From Prolixibacteraceae bacterium UBA6162 (GTDB lineage Bacteria; Bacteroidota; Bacteroidia; Bacteroidales; Prolixibacteraceae), in contig DIUI01000081.1 of the NCBI GenBank assembly GCA_002428215.1, positions 1-9,066 on the forward strand: a stretch of 9,066 nt of DNA, read 5' to 3'. This document shows, in pieces, positions 1 through 7,320 of the stretch (position 1 is the stretch's first letter; each line of letters begins with the position of its first letter). The translations under genes and the position numbers were made by a program. Under the pieces are notes generated by a model that searched no databases, had not been told where the DNA came from, and saw only the letters and a list, made by a program, of their open reading frames with translations.

Positions 1-38
1 GTGAATTTCAGACCGGTTTTCCCTAGAATCAAGGCACT

Positions 39-1133
39 TTACCCAAGATAGGGCAACGTAACAGGTCTGTTGGTCCTCGACGATTCGTAGATGGCATTAA
101 AAAGTTCTACCACTTTCCTTCCTGCCATACCATCTACGGCCGGCTTGTTTTTCTCTTGTAATGCCTGTAGAAAATCTTCTATTTGAAGCTGAATAAAATG
201 AACCGTAGGGTCTATGGTTTTGAAAAATCGCTTATCCTTCCTTTGCCACGCTTTGAGCAGGTGCTCTTCTCCGGGAACGGTCCATAGGTCATTTACCGGG
301 GGTTCGGCAATGGACGTCATTCCGGCAATAAACATGGCACCTCCATCGGTCTGTACCCCAACCGATGCCCCATTGGTACCATGCACGTGTACTTTACCAT
401 AAAGACCGGGTTTTTGCGCATTGCTTACCATTATGTTGCCTATGGCTCCATTTTTAAATTTCAGAATGGCCAGGGCAGTATCTTCTACCTCAATGTAGGG
501 GTGGTTGAGGTTTCGCCAAACAGCATACACCTCAGCTACATCGCCCATATACCAGAGCATCAGGTCGAGCTGATGTGGGGCCTGATTCACCAGTACTCCG
601 CCCCCTTCCATATCCCATGTGCCGCGCCATGCATCGGCTTCATAGTAGGCTCTGTCGCGCCATCCGAGCATGGTAACAACACCCAGTGCGGGCTGGCCGA
701 GTTTGCCGTCGTGTATGGCAGCTTTAACCCTTTTTGCGGCTGCATACCAGCGGCGCTGGCTCACCACTCCCAGTTCCACGCCGTGTTGATGACAGGCGGC
801 AATAATCTGATCGCTATGTGTCAGTGAAACCGACAATGGCTTCTCAAGCAGGAGGTTTGCCCCGCATTGTGCTGCTTCTACAGCTGGTTCCATATGGAAA
901 GGGTGGGGGGTACAAACGATGGCCAGATCCACGTGCTCCTTGGTGATAAGTGCATCAACCGATTGGTAACTTTGAGTTTTATAGGTGGCGGCAAATTGGT
1001 TGGCACTTTCCGACGACCTGCTCCATACCCCCGCAAGTCGGGCATTGGGTATGTTTTCGATGGCTTTTGCGTGAAGATGGGCAACTTTTCCGCAACCCAG
1101 AATGGCGATGTTGTAAATCTTTGCTGAATGCAT
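39..1133 (-). CDS. Gfo/Idh/MocA-family NAD(P)-dependent oxidoreductase
   Basis: This is a cytoplasmic dehydrogenase of the Gfo/Idh/MocA family, which oxidises or reduces hydroxyl groups on sugars, inositols and related polyols. Numbering from the chosen start (364 residues, normal family length), the Rossmann nucleotide-binding loop GCGKVA is at residues 13-18. The EKP motif (97-99), whose lysine is usually the catalytic one, follows the CTPHPFH strand-turn. The second-domain motif NQAPHQLD (183-190) supplies the conserved histidine 187. The frame stays open upstream to 1190, but that extension overlaps the end of the preceding dehydrogenase. Family homology begins at MHSAKIYNIAILGCG, so 1133 is preferred. 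The gene lies 13 bases after the stop of the zinc-family dehydrogenase, so the two probably form an operon and act in one carbohydrate pathway (inference). The substrate cannot be read from sequence. No Shine-Dalgarno site is visible, which is normal for Bacteroidota. Confidence 0.93.
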   Translation of the reverse strand: MHSAKIYNIAILGCGKVAHLHAKAIENIPNARLAGVWSRSSESANQFAATYKTQSYQSVDALITKEHVDLAIVCTPHPFHMEPAVEAAQCGANLLLEKPLSVSLTHSDQIIAACHQHGVELGVVSQRRWYAAAKRVKAAIHDGKLGQPALGVVTMLGWRDRAYYEADAWRGTWDMEGGGVLVNQAPHQLDLMLWYMGDVAEVYAVWRNLNHPYIEVEDTALAILKFKNGAIGNIMVSNAQKPGLYGKVHVHGTNGASVGVQTDGGAMFIAGMTSIAEPPVNDLWTVPGEEHLLKAWQRKDKRFFKTIDPTVHFIQLQIEDFLQALQEKNKPAVDGMAGRKVVELFNAIYESSRTNRPVTLPYLG

Positions 1134-1146
1134 ACCATAGCGCGGT

Positions 1147-2172
1147 TTAGGGAACGAGTATAACTTTGTTAATGCCGGGGGTTTTGGCATAGAGTTTTTC
1201 GAACCAGAGTGCCCCTTCTGATAGGGGGGCTACATTGGAAATTAGCGGATCGACCTTAACTTTCCCCTCATTGATGAGCTTAAGCGCTGTTTCGTACTCT
1301 CCGCGTATTGCACAACTTCCGTACACTGCAATTTCGCGGGTAACCACCTGCTGCAGAGGGAACTGTACCTCTTTTTGCAGATTGCCCACCAGGATTACCC
1401 GTCCCCCTTTACGGGTTAACTCTATGGCCTGATGAACAGTGTCACTAATACCCACCGCTTCGAACGACAGGTCAAAACCTCGTCCATTCGACATATCCAG
1501 CATAGTTTCGCGTGGGTCGCTGTTTTCCGGGATGTGGGCAGCACCAAGTCTCTCGGCCAGCTTACGCCTCCCGGGATTAATGTCGGAAACCACTATTGGA
1601 GAGAGGCCGGCTGCTGCTGCGACCTGCACCAGACAAAGTCCAATCATCCCTGCGCCGGCTATAAAACAGCTTTCGCCCAACGAAGGCGATGCAATCGACA
1701 TGGCATGCAGGGCAACAGCCACCGGCTCAACCATGGCTGCCTGTTCGAAGGTGACATTATCGGGAAGGCGATACAGAATGTGTTGCGGTATGGCAACATA
1801 CTCGGCAAAGGCTCCGTGTCGTTTGTACTCTCCCGGTGATACGCCAAGTACTTCGCGGCCATCGCTGAGATTGTACCGGCCCTGAAGGGTGTACCAGTCG
1901 TTGAGCGGAAAGACCGTGGAGTCGAAAGTCACCCGGTCGCCTACTTGCCAGTTTTGCACATCTTTACCTTTGGCCGCAACGATGCCTGAAGCTTCGTGAC
2001 CCATTATCAGGGGAGGAATCCGTCGGCCGGTGGAGCCATCGTATCCATGCACATCGGAGCCACAAATTCCGCATGCTTTCACTTGTACAAGTACTTCATG
2101 GTCGGCCGGTACCGGATCGGGAACTTCGGTATAGGCGAGTTGACGATAATCGCTCAGCAGTAAGGCTTTCAT
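1147..2172 (-). CDS. Zinc-type alcohol dehydrogenase (MDR family, sorbitol/threonine dehydrogenase-like) lacking the structural zinc site
   Basis: This is a medium-chain dehydrogenase/reductase that probably oxidises a sugar, polyol or secondary alcohol with NAD. Numbering from M at 2172 (341 residues), the N-terminal GroES-like domain carries CGICGSD (C34, C37) and GHE (H59, E60). E149 lies in the MVEP segment. Together these give plausible catalytic-zinc ligands C37, H59 and, as in sorbitol dehydrogenases, E60/E149. The Rossmann domain has GAGMIG (173-178), and D197 after the second strand favours NAD over NADP. The structural-zinc lobe keeps its C-x2-C-x2-C-x7-C spacing, but the four positions are P89, D92, T95 and S103, so no zinc can bind there. 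An in-frame ATG at 2244 would add 24 residues with no family resemblance. I prefer 2172 because MDR homology begins at MKALLLSD, although the promoter candidate near 2310 would allow either. The gene is followed after 13 bases by the Gfo/Idh/MocA gene. Confidence 0.93.
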   Translation of the reverse strand: MKALLLSDYRQLAYTEVPDPVPADHEVLVQVKACGICGSDVHGYDGSTGRRIPPLIMGHEASGIVAAKGKDVQNWQVGDRVTFDSTVFPLNDWYTLQGRYNLSDGREVLGVSPGEYKRHGAFAEYVAIPQHILYRLPDNVTFEQAAMVEPVAVALHAMSIASPSLGESCFIAGAGMIGLCLVQVAAAAGLSPIVVSDINPGRRKLAERLGAAHIPENSDPRETMLDMSNGRGFDLSFEAVGISDTVHQAIELTRKGGRVILVGNLQKEVQFPLQQVVTREIAVYGSCAIRGEYETALKLINEGKVKVDPLISNVAPLSEGALWFEKLYAKTPGINKVILVP

Positions 2173-2309
2173 GCTTTTGTAGTTATAGGTTTTGCCTAAG
2201 TTTCGCAGGTCCGGTAATCCGACATGTTTTTTATTATCAGGCATAAGTGAAAATCACCTGGAGCTGAACGAAAGCAAAGGGTTAGCGAAACCCAATAGGC
2301 AGTTCAAGA

Positions 2310-2317
2310 CAAATATA
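2310..2317 (-). promoter_or_regulatory. Candidate -7 promoter element for the two-gene dehydrogenase operon
   Basis: Read on the minus strand this is TATATTTG, an exact match to the Bacteroidota -7 consensus TAnnTTTG. It lies in the 202-base gap between recX and the dehydrogenase, about 140 bases before the preferred start codon. No clear -33 TTG is seen at the expected 19-22 base spacing, so the call rests on one element. Confidence 0.35.
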
Positions 2318-2374
2318 ACTGTTTTGTGAAGCTGTTCTTTGGTTGATGGTTTCTGTATGGCGAATAGGGGAGGA

Positions 2375-2845
2375 TTAGTTGAGTACCGTTCCCATGTGGC
2401 GGTGTATGAGTTCAGGTTCAAATCCCCGGCTTTGGGCAAAGCGAACAAGAGCTGCCATTTTTTCGAATTTCTCTTTGTTTTTCAGGGTTTTGGCTTTTTC
2501 CTTCATGGTCTTAACCAAGAGGTCGATGTACTGTTTTTCATCGAGTTCATCGAATCCCAAATCGATGATACTGTCGGAAAGCCCCTTCTGTTTTAAATAG
2601 TACCGAATTTTAATGCGTCCCCACTTGTTGAATTTGAATTTGTCGCGCACATAGGCCCTGCTGTATCTTTCATCGTCGAGAAATTTTTCCTCTACGAGTT
2701 TCTGAATAACTTCGGCAACCATGACTTCATTGCCGCCAAGGTCGGTTATTTTTTTACGAATGTCGGGGGAGCATTGCTCAGCACGACTGCAAAGGGCAGC
2801 CATTTTGGTGTAAACAGCCAGTTGTGTTTTTTCGAGAGCGTCCAT
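2375..2845 (-). CDS. recX: Regulatory protein RecX
   Basis: RecX binds RecA and modulates (usually inhibits) its recombinase and co-protease activity by interfering with filament growth in the cytoplasm. The 156-residue product has the usual length for the family and is almost wholly alpha-helical. The family signature is visible as FLDDERYSRAYV (55-66), followed by a basic segment with W75-G-R77 and then the IRYYLKQKGLS helix (80-90), the typical second of the three-helix repeats. The C-terminal part (111-156) forms the last repeat and ends in the GFEPELI helix. The gene is not next to recA, unlike the arrangement in many Proteobacteria and Actinobacteria. It stands alone, with 184 bases before it and 202 after it. 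A one-mismatch -7 box (TACCTTTA on the minus strand, 2879 to 2872) lies just upstream and may drive it. The start at 2845 is the only sensible ATG. Confidence 0.93.
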   Translation of the reverse strand: MDALEKTQLAVYTKMAALCSRAEQCSPDIRKKITDLGGNEVMVAEVIQKLVEEKFLDDERYSRAYVRDKFKFNKWGRIKIRYYLKQKGLSDSIIDLGFDELDEKQYIDLLVKTMKEKAKTLKNKEKFEKMAALVRFAQSRGFEPELIHRHMGTVLN

Positions 2846-3029
2846 TGTATGTTTCCGAATGGTTGGGAAGCTAAAGGTAGTAAATTCCAGATTGATTTTT
2901 GTGTGAAAGGTTGTCTAACTGCAAATTATGGGAGAAACTACCCAGTTAAATCTGGTTGGCTTCAAAACACGGACCTCTGTCGATCGGGTATAGATTTTGA
3001 TTTTTCCGGAGGGTGGTTTGATGCTTGTA

Positions 3030-4787
3030 TCAATAGCCGCTGTCGGTAACGTAAACCGCTTCCCTAAAACGGTGAATTTCACCCCGAAGGTCGTACATCT
3101 CAAACATCAGGAGGTAAGGGCCAATGGGGAGCCGTCCGCCATTAGGGTCGTTTGCTTCCCAAATCAACACCCCTTCGGTGCCTACCAATTGGTTATGAAG
3201 GAGTTGCTGGACGGGACGGCCCTGCAGATTGAAGATCCATGCATTGGCGATCCATCCCGGAGAGGGGGTAGTGTACCGTATATCCATTGCATCGTTGAAT
3301 CCATCGCCGTTTGGCGATATTGCCCGCGGTTCTGCTATAACTGTGGCTTTCTGATTCAATCTTCTCATCTGTGAATTACGGCTTCCGGGAGTTCCAAAAC
3401 CAGCATCGGCTGCAGCCGACTGCCAATTTCCGGGTGCATAAGTATCTGCATAAGAGTCTACTCGTTCGAGCGATACGCCTTTTACATTGTGCAGTAGCGG
3501 ATGGTGCATTTTTTCGGTGTATGCGAACTCGTCGATCAGGTCGTTGCCTTCGGTAAGCAATACAACCCATCCTTTGTCGTTGTTATAGGCTGGCATTGTT
3601 GGGAGTTTGACTATGCAACCTGCACAACCCCAAGGATATTGAGACGCCACCACTTCGGGTTGCAGGGCAAATGCCAGATACTGTTTAGGAGCCATCAGGG
3701 TGGGGGAAGAACCGAGTGAAATTAATTGTCGTAGATTGAGCTGATTGTCTCGTCCGGCCAACACCAGCCTGTGCAGATCGACAGGAGCTTCTGATCTGTT
3801 GTATAGCTCAACATAATCGAATCCACCGGGTAAGGGATTAAACAGGACTTCGTTGATGATGATGTCGCCCGGAAGTATGGTATTCCAGACCAGTTCAATC
3901 GGTTGCTGTTTAAGTTGATTGCCGCATAAATCGGCCAGGTTTTGAAGCTCCAGCCAGTAACTTTTGTTGGATTCCATCGACTGGTTCCAATGGAGAAGCA
4001 GCCCGTCAGCCTGACGCTCTTCAAACCCATAAGGATTGCCCAGACCGGCTATGGCATAGTTGGTAAGATTTGTGAGTAACGATGGTTCAATGGATTCAGA
4101 AAAGATGAGGATAACTGAGGTGCCCGACACCGCCCGGGCCTGCAATATTTGCGGAGGTGTTTGATCGGTGTTGTTCGCAAATATGGAGTTTCGGGCACCC
4201 GGTGTTCCTCCAGAAGGATCGCTGCTGGCGCTCCAGTTATTGCGTTCATCGCAGCTGCGCAGGGGGTCGATGCGTTCGAGGGTGTATCCTCCATTGCGTT
4301 TGGCACTACTTCCGTACCAGGTATCGGAGTAGTTGACTTGATCAACAATTTGACCTTCGGCATTGGTTAGCAGAACCAGGTTGCCACTATTTCGCAAAGC
4401 AGGCAGCTGTATAACAAGGGTGTGTCCAAACCTGCTGAGTTCAACTGCTGCTGCTGCAGTGCACAGGAGCAAGTAGCCACCAGCGGTGATCGAAGCTCCG
4501 GAAAGGGTTCTTTCGGCGTTGCCAACCGCAATTTTCCAACCAGACAGATCTAACGTCTCCTCCCCGGTATTGTGTAGTTCAATCCACTCGTATGGGGGCA
4601 GATCAACTACCGGAGTTGGATCAACCATCAATTCGTTGATGACTACCTTCTGACTGACGCTATTATTTGACGATGGAGATAAGGGTGGGCCTGAAACTTC
4701 TGAGCAGACCAAAGGAATTGCAGAAAGGTTGTAAAATAGGGCTAAATTTGCCACCAATGTTAAGAATTTTACCATGATGGGGTACAT
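3030..4787 (-). CDS. Secreted lamin-tail-domain protein with Ig-like and SPNGDGFND C-terminal modules
   Basis: This is a 585-residue exported protein of modular surface type; its exact role is unknown. A short N-terminus with K7 and a hydrophobic stretch (8-27) looks like a Sec signal peptide. The residues before C28 (P-L-V) do not make a lipobox. The first lamin-tail domain spans about 47-200 (VVINELMVDP, then EWIELHN, then GTPGARN). An Ig-like adhesion-type domain follows at about 210-305 (PPQILQA..., LIFSESIE). The second lamin-tail domain is at about 308-472 (IIINEVLFNP, YVELYN, GTPGSRNS). The C-terminal module (481-585) opens with SPNGDGFNDA and continues with an ...IWEANDPNG... segment, resembling the FlgD-like/gliding-motility-associated domains at the ends of Bacteroidota secreted proteins. 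In that phylum such modules often accompany type IX secretion, but I infer this only weakly. Lamin-tail domains in bacteria are often attached to nucleases or surface enzymes; none is seen here. M5 is an alternative start. Confidence 0.9.
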   Translation of the reverse strand: MYPIMVKFLTLVANLALFYNLSAIPLVCSEVSGPPLSPSSNNSVSQKVVINELMVDPTPVVDLPPYEWIELHNTGEETLDLSGWKIAVGNAERTLSGASITAGGYLLLCTAAAAVELSRFGHTLVIQLPALRNSGNLVLLTNAEGQIVDQVNYSDTWYGSSAKRNGGYTLERIDPLRSCDERNNWSASSDPSGGTPGARNSIFANNTDQTPPQILQARAVSGTSVILIFSESIEPSLLTNLTNYAIAGLGNPYGFEERQADGLLLHWNQSMESNKSYWLELQNLADLCGNQLKQQPIELVWNTILPGDIIINEVLFNPLPGGFDYVELYNRSEAPVDLHRLVLAGRDNQLNLRQLISLGSSPTLMAPKQYLAFALQPEVVASQYPWGCAGCIVKLPTMPAYNNDKGWVVLLTEGNDLIDEFAYTEKMHHPLLHNVKGVSLERVDSYADTYAPGNWQSAAADAGFGTPGSRNSQMRRLNQKATVIAEPRAISPNGDGFNDAMDIRYTTPSPGWIANAWIFNLQGRPVQQLLHNQLVGTEGVLIWEANDPNGGRLPIGPYLLMFEMYDLRGEIHRFREAVYVTDSGY

Positions 4788-4811
4788 TGTGCTTGGGTTT
4801 TGACAAAATTG

Positions 4812-4819
4812 TACTTTTG
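4812..4819 (+). promoter_or_regulatory. Candidate -7 promoter element for asd
   Basis: TACTTTTG matches the Bacteroidota -7 consensus TAnnTTTG. It sits 50 bases before the asd ATG in the 82-base gap shared with the divergent lamin-tail gene, which predicts a leader of roughly 45 bases. TTG triplets occur upstream at 4787-4789 and 4793-4795, but their spacings (22 and 16) are off the usual optimum, so the -33 half is uncertain. No comparable element was found for the divergent gene. Confidence 0.45.
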
Positions 4820-4869
4820 CTCTGTTTGGGTTAACGAAAAGCTTTACAATTTACAAAAATGTTTTTACT

Positions 4870-5886
4870 ATGAAAGTAGCTATTGTTGGTACAAGTGGAG
4901 CCGTTGGACAGGAGTTTCTGACTGTGCTTCAGGAGCGGAACTTTCCGCTCGATGAACTGGTGTTGTTCGGATCGGCCCGGAGTGCCGGCAAAGTATACGA
5001 CTTTAAGGGTAAGAAGCTTGTAGTTAAAGAGTTGCAGCACAACGATGATTTTAAGGACATCGACATTGCACTTACATCGGCCGGCGCCTCCATTTCGAAG
5101 GAGTATGCTGAAACTATTACGCGTTACGGAGCTGTAATGATCGACAATTCGAGTGCATTTCGTTACGACGATGATGTGCCTTTGGTGGTACCCGAAGTAA
5201 ATGCAGCCGATGCGCTCAATCGCCCACGCAACATTATTGCCAATCCGAACTGTTCTACCATACAGATGGTAGTGGCCTTAAAGCCTATTGAAGCGTTATC
5301 GCATATTACGCGGATCAGGGTAGCCACCTATCAGGCTGCAAGTGGTGCCGGTGCACAGGGTATCGCAGAGCTGGAGCAGCAAATGAAGGAGATTGCCACT
5401 GGGGAAGCCCCAACCATTTCGAAATTTCCTTATCAGTTGGCAATGAATATCATCCCCCACATTGATGTTTTCCTCGACAACGACTATACCAAGGAGGAGA
5501 TGAAGATGAACTGGGAAACCAAGAAGATAATGCACACCGATGCCGAGGTTAGTGCAACCTGTGTGCGTATTCCCGTAGCCCGCGCGCACTCAGAAGCCAT
5601 TTGGGTAGAGACCGAGCAGCCCATTAGTGTTGAGCAGGTGCGCGAAGCATTTGAAAATGCCGAGGGGATAACCATGGTCGATAAGCCGGCAGAAAAGCAA
5701 TATCCAATGCCACTTTTTGTGTCGGGGAAGGATGATGTTTATGTAGGCAGACTCCGCAAGGACATCTCGGTTGCCAACGGCATTACTTTTTGGTGTGTTG
5801 GAGATCAGATTAAGAAGGGTGCAGCACTCAATGCTGTTCAGATTGCTGAATATCTGCTCAAGGAGGATCCTAAATTCGGAAAATAG
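4870..5886 (+). CDS. asd: Aspartate-semialdehyde dehydrogenase
   Basis: This cytoplasmic enzyme reduces beta-aspartyl phosphate to L-aspartate 4-semialdehyde with NADPH. It is the branch-point step towards lysine/diaminopimelate, threonine and methionine. The 338-residue length is typical. The N-terminal dinucleotide loop is GTSGAVG (7-13). The SSAFR segment (94-98) contacts the phosphate. NPNCST (125-130) contains the nucleophilic C128. [10 protein letters not shown] (155-164) carries the conserved glutamine 155. [10 protein letters not shown] (231-240) provides R233 for substrate binding and the acid/base H240. All catalytic residues are intact. The gene stands alone on the plus strand, divergent from the lamin-tail gene and convergent with hflX 142 bases downstream. 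It is not in an amino-acid biosynthesis operon. I see no attenuator or lysine riboswitch in the short leader. Confidence 0.97.
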   Translation: MKVAIVGTSGAVGQEFLTVLQERNFPLDELVLFGSARSAGKVYDFKGKKLVVKELQHNDDFKDIDIALTSAGASISKEYAETITRYGAVMIDNSSAFRYDDDVPLVVPEVNAADALNRPRNIIANPNCSTIQMVVALKPIEALSHITRIRVATYQAASGAGAQGIAELEQQMKEIATGEAPTISKFPYQLAMNIIPHIDVFLDNDYTKEEMKMNWETKKIMHTDAEVSATCVRIPVARAHSEAIWVETEQPISVEQVREAFENAEGITMVDKPAEKQYPMPLFVSGKDDVYVGRLRKDISVANGITFWCVGDQIKKGAALNAVQIAEYLLKEDPKFGK

Positions 5887-5935
5887 TCTTTTTAAATATC
5901 TCCTACAGGAATAGCAATGCCTGATCGAAATTTTG

Positions 5936-5951
5936 ACAGCGTAAATGCTGT
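5936..5951. terminator. Weak hairpin between convergent asd and hflX
   Basis: ACAGC-GTAAAT-GCTGT forms a perfect 5-bp stem with a 6-base loop in the 142-base convergent gap. It has no T-run directly after it on the plus strand. On the minus strand it is followed by C and then a mixed A/T run. It may help end transcription from either side, but it is far weaker than the other two terminators in this window. Confidence 0.2.
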
Positions 5952-6028
5952 GTTCCGGTATGACGTAGTTTACAGATGATTATTTTTCGAAGAAAATTAC
6001 ATCTGGAATGGGTAGGTTGTCAAACTTC

Positions 6029-7243
6029 TTATTCCTCCAGATCGTCGTCTTGCAAATATTCGTAGAGGAAATCGTTGAACGGGAACCTTTCTAGGTGGAG
6101 GGTTTTTACCTCATTGTACAGCATCGATTTAAACTCCTCAGAGTTGGTTTTGTATCGGGCCGAAATAAAGAGTGAGGGAGAGTTGTGTCTTCCCATCCAT
6201 GATTTTTTCCAATCGTCGAGGGTGAGGTTTTCACGGGTGGAGGGAGTCAAATCGTCTTCATCTTTTTCGACATAGGTAAAAGCGTCGATTTTATTGAATA
6301 CGTAGAAGGTGTTCTTATCACCGGCTCCTATCTCACTCAAAGTGCGGTTGACCACTTCGATCTGCTCCTCAAATCCGGGATGTGAGATATCAACAACATG
6401 CACCAGGATATCGGATTCTCGTACCTCGTCGAGGGTCGATTTGAAAGACTCTACCAGATCGTGTGGTAGTTTTCGAATAAATCCAACGGTATCGGCCAAA
6501 AGGAATGGGAGGTTATCGACGACCACCTTTCGAACAGTAGTATCGAGGGTTGCAAAGAGTTTGTTTTCGGCAAATACATCCGATTTGCTGAGCATGTTCA
6601 TAATGGTCGATTTGCCCACGTTGGTATATCCTACCAGTGCCACCCTTACCATTTTCCCGCGGTTGCGGCGTTGAATGGCCTTTTGCTGGTCGATTTTCTT
6701 GAGCTGCTCTTTGAGGCGGGCTATTTTGTCGAGAATGATTCTACGGTCGGTTTCGATCTGTGTCTCCCCCGGCCCTCTTAATCCAATACCTCCCCTTTGC
6801 CGTTCGAGGTGGGTCCACATTCTGGTAAGCCGGGGAAGCAGATATTGGTATTGAGCCAGTTCTACCTGAGTTTTAGCATGGGCAGTTTGCGCTCTGCGGG
6901 CGAATATGTCGAGTATGAGGTTGGTACGGTCGAGTACCTTACACTGCAGTATCCGTTCGATATTGCGGAGCTGCGTGGGGGTGAGTTCGTCATCGAAGAT
7001 GACGGTGTCGCTCTCTGTTGCTTTTACAAAGTCGGCAATCTCCTGCAATTTACCCTGGCCCACAAAGGTAACCGGATGCGGACGGTCGAGTCGCTGCATA
7101 AATTTTTTCAATACAACGGCTCCTGCTGTATCGGCCAGGAAGGCCAGTTCGTCGAGGTATTCATTGGCCTGACGCTCATCCTGGGTGGAGGTAATCAAAC
7201 CTACCAGTACAACTTGTTCAATGGGCGAAGAGGTTTCAATCAT
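6029..7243 (-). CDS. hflX: GTPase HflX (ribosome-associated)
   Basis: HflX is a GTPase that binds the 50S subunit and splits stalled ribosomes, for example after heat or antibiotic stress. Numbering from M at 7243 (404 residues), the N-terminal HflX domain includes VTFVGQGKL (58-66). The family signature GGIGLRGPGETQIETDRR (161-178) lies in the linker before a helical, basic coiled-coil-like stretch (179-197). The G domain is complete: G1 GYTNVGKST (205-213), G2 around TLDTTVR (232-238), G3 DTVGF (251-255), G4 NKID (317-320) and G5 SAR (361-363). The frame stays open to 7303, but those 20 extra codons would be made from the upstream terminator hairpin and its T-run. The ATG at 7243, beginning MIETSSPIEQ, is therefore the real start. 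The C-terminus is short and acidic (DDDLEE). It follows tonB, with the terminator in between. Confidence 0.95.
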   Translation of the reverse strand: MIETSSPIEQVVLVGLITSTQDERQANEYLDELAFLADTAGAVVLKKFMQRLDRPHPVTFVGQGKLQEIADFVKATESDTVIFDDELTPTQLRNIERILQCKVLDRTNLILDIFARRAQTAHAKTQVELAQYQYLLPRLTRMWTHLERQRGGIGLRGPGETQIETDRRIILDKIARLKEQLKKIDQQKAIQRRNRGKMVRVALVGYTNVGKSTIMNMLSKSDVFAENKLFATLDTTVRKVVVDNLPFLLADTVGFIRKLPHDLVESFKSTLDEVRESDILVHVVDISHPGFEEQIEVVNRTLSEIGAGDKNTFYVFNKIDAFTYVEKDEDDLTPSTRENLTLDDWKKSWMGRHNSPSLFISARYKTNSEEFKSMLYNEVKTLHLERFPFNDFLYEYLQDDDLEE

Positions 7244-7266
7244 CTGACTCGAATGGCAATAGAGAT

Positions 7267-7301
7267 AAAAAAAGCTCCTGAACCGTGGTCGGAACAGGAG
7301 C
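7267..7301 (-). terminator. Rho-independent terminator of tonB
   Basis: GCTCCTG (7274-7280) pairs perfectly with CAGGAGC (7295-7301). Inside, CCG (7283-7285) pairs with CGG (7290-7292) around a TGGT loop, with AA/AA internal mismatches between the two helices. On the minus strand the stem is followed immediately by seven T residues (complement of 7267-7273). It starts 20 bases after the tonB stop and ends about 23 bases before the hflX ATG, so it would also control any read-through into hflX. Confidence 0.85.
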
Positions 7302-7320
7302 ACAAAGTATCATTTTGTCT

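Noticed and set aside
1134..1190. N-terminal extension of the Gfo/Idh/MocA protein by 19 residues
   Set aside because: It overlaps the end of the upstream dehydrogenase gene and lies before the start of family homology.
1432..1885. Two long overlapping plus-strand ORFs opposite the dehydrogenase
   Set aside because: They are antisense shadows of the high-confidence minus-strand gene, with low-complexity translated sequence.
2173..2244. N-terminal extension of the MDR dehydrogenase by 24 residues
   Set aside because: It shows no resemblance to the family, whose members start with the MKALLL-type strand; kept only as an alternative start.
2254..2448. 64-codon minus-strand ORF overlapping the end of recX
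   Set aside because: It lies largely out of frame within the recX tail and the promoter gap, with no homology or coding signal.
2942..2955. CCAG-TTAAAT-CTGG hairpin downstream of the lamin-tail gene as terminator
   Set aside because: It has only a 4-bp stem and no T-run, so chance is likely.
7244..7303. N-terminal extension of HflX by 20 residues (MLLFRPRFRS...)
   Set aside because: These codons come from the tonB terminator hairpin and T-run; HflX homology begins after the ATG at 7243.
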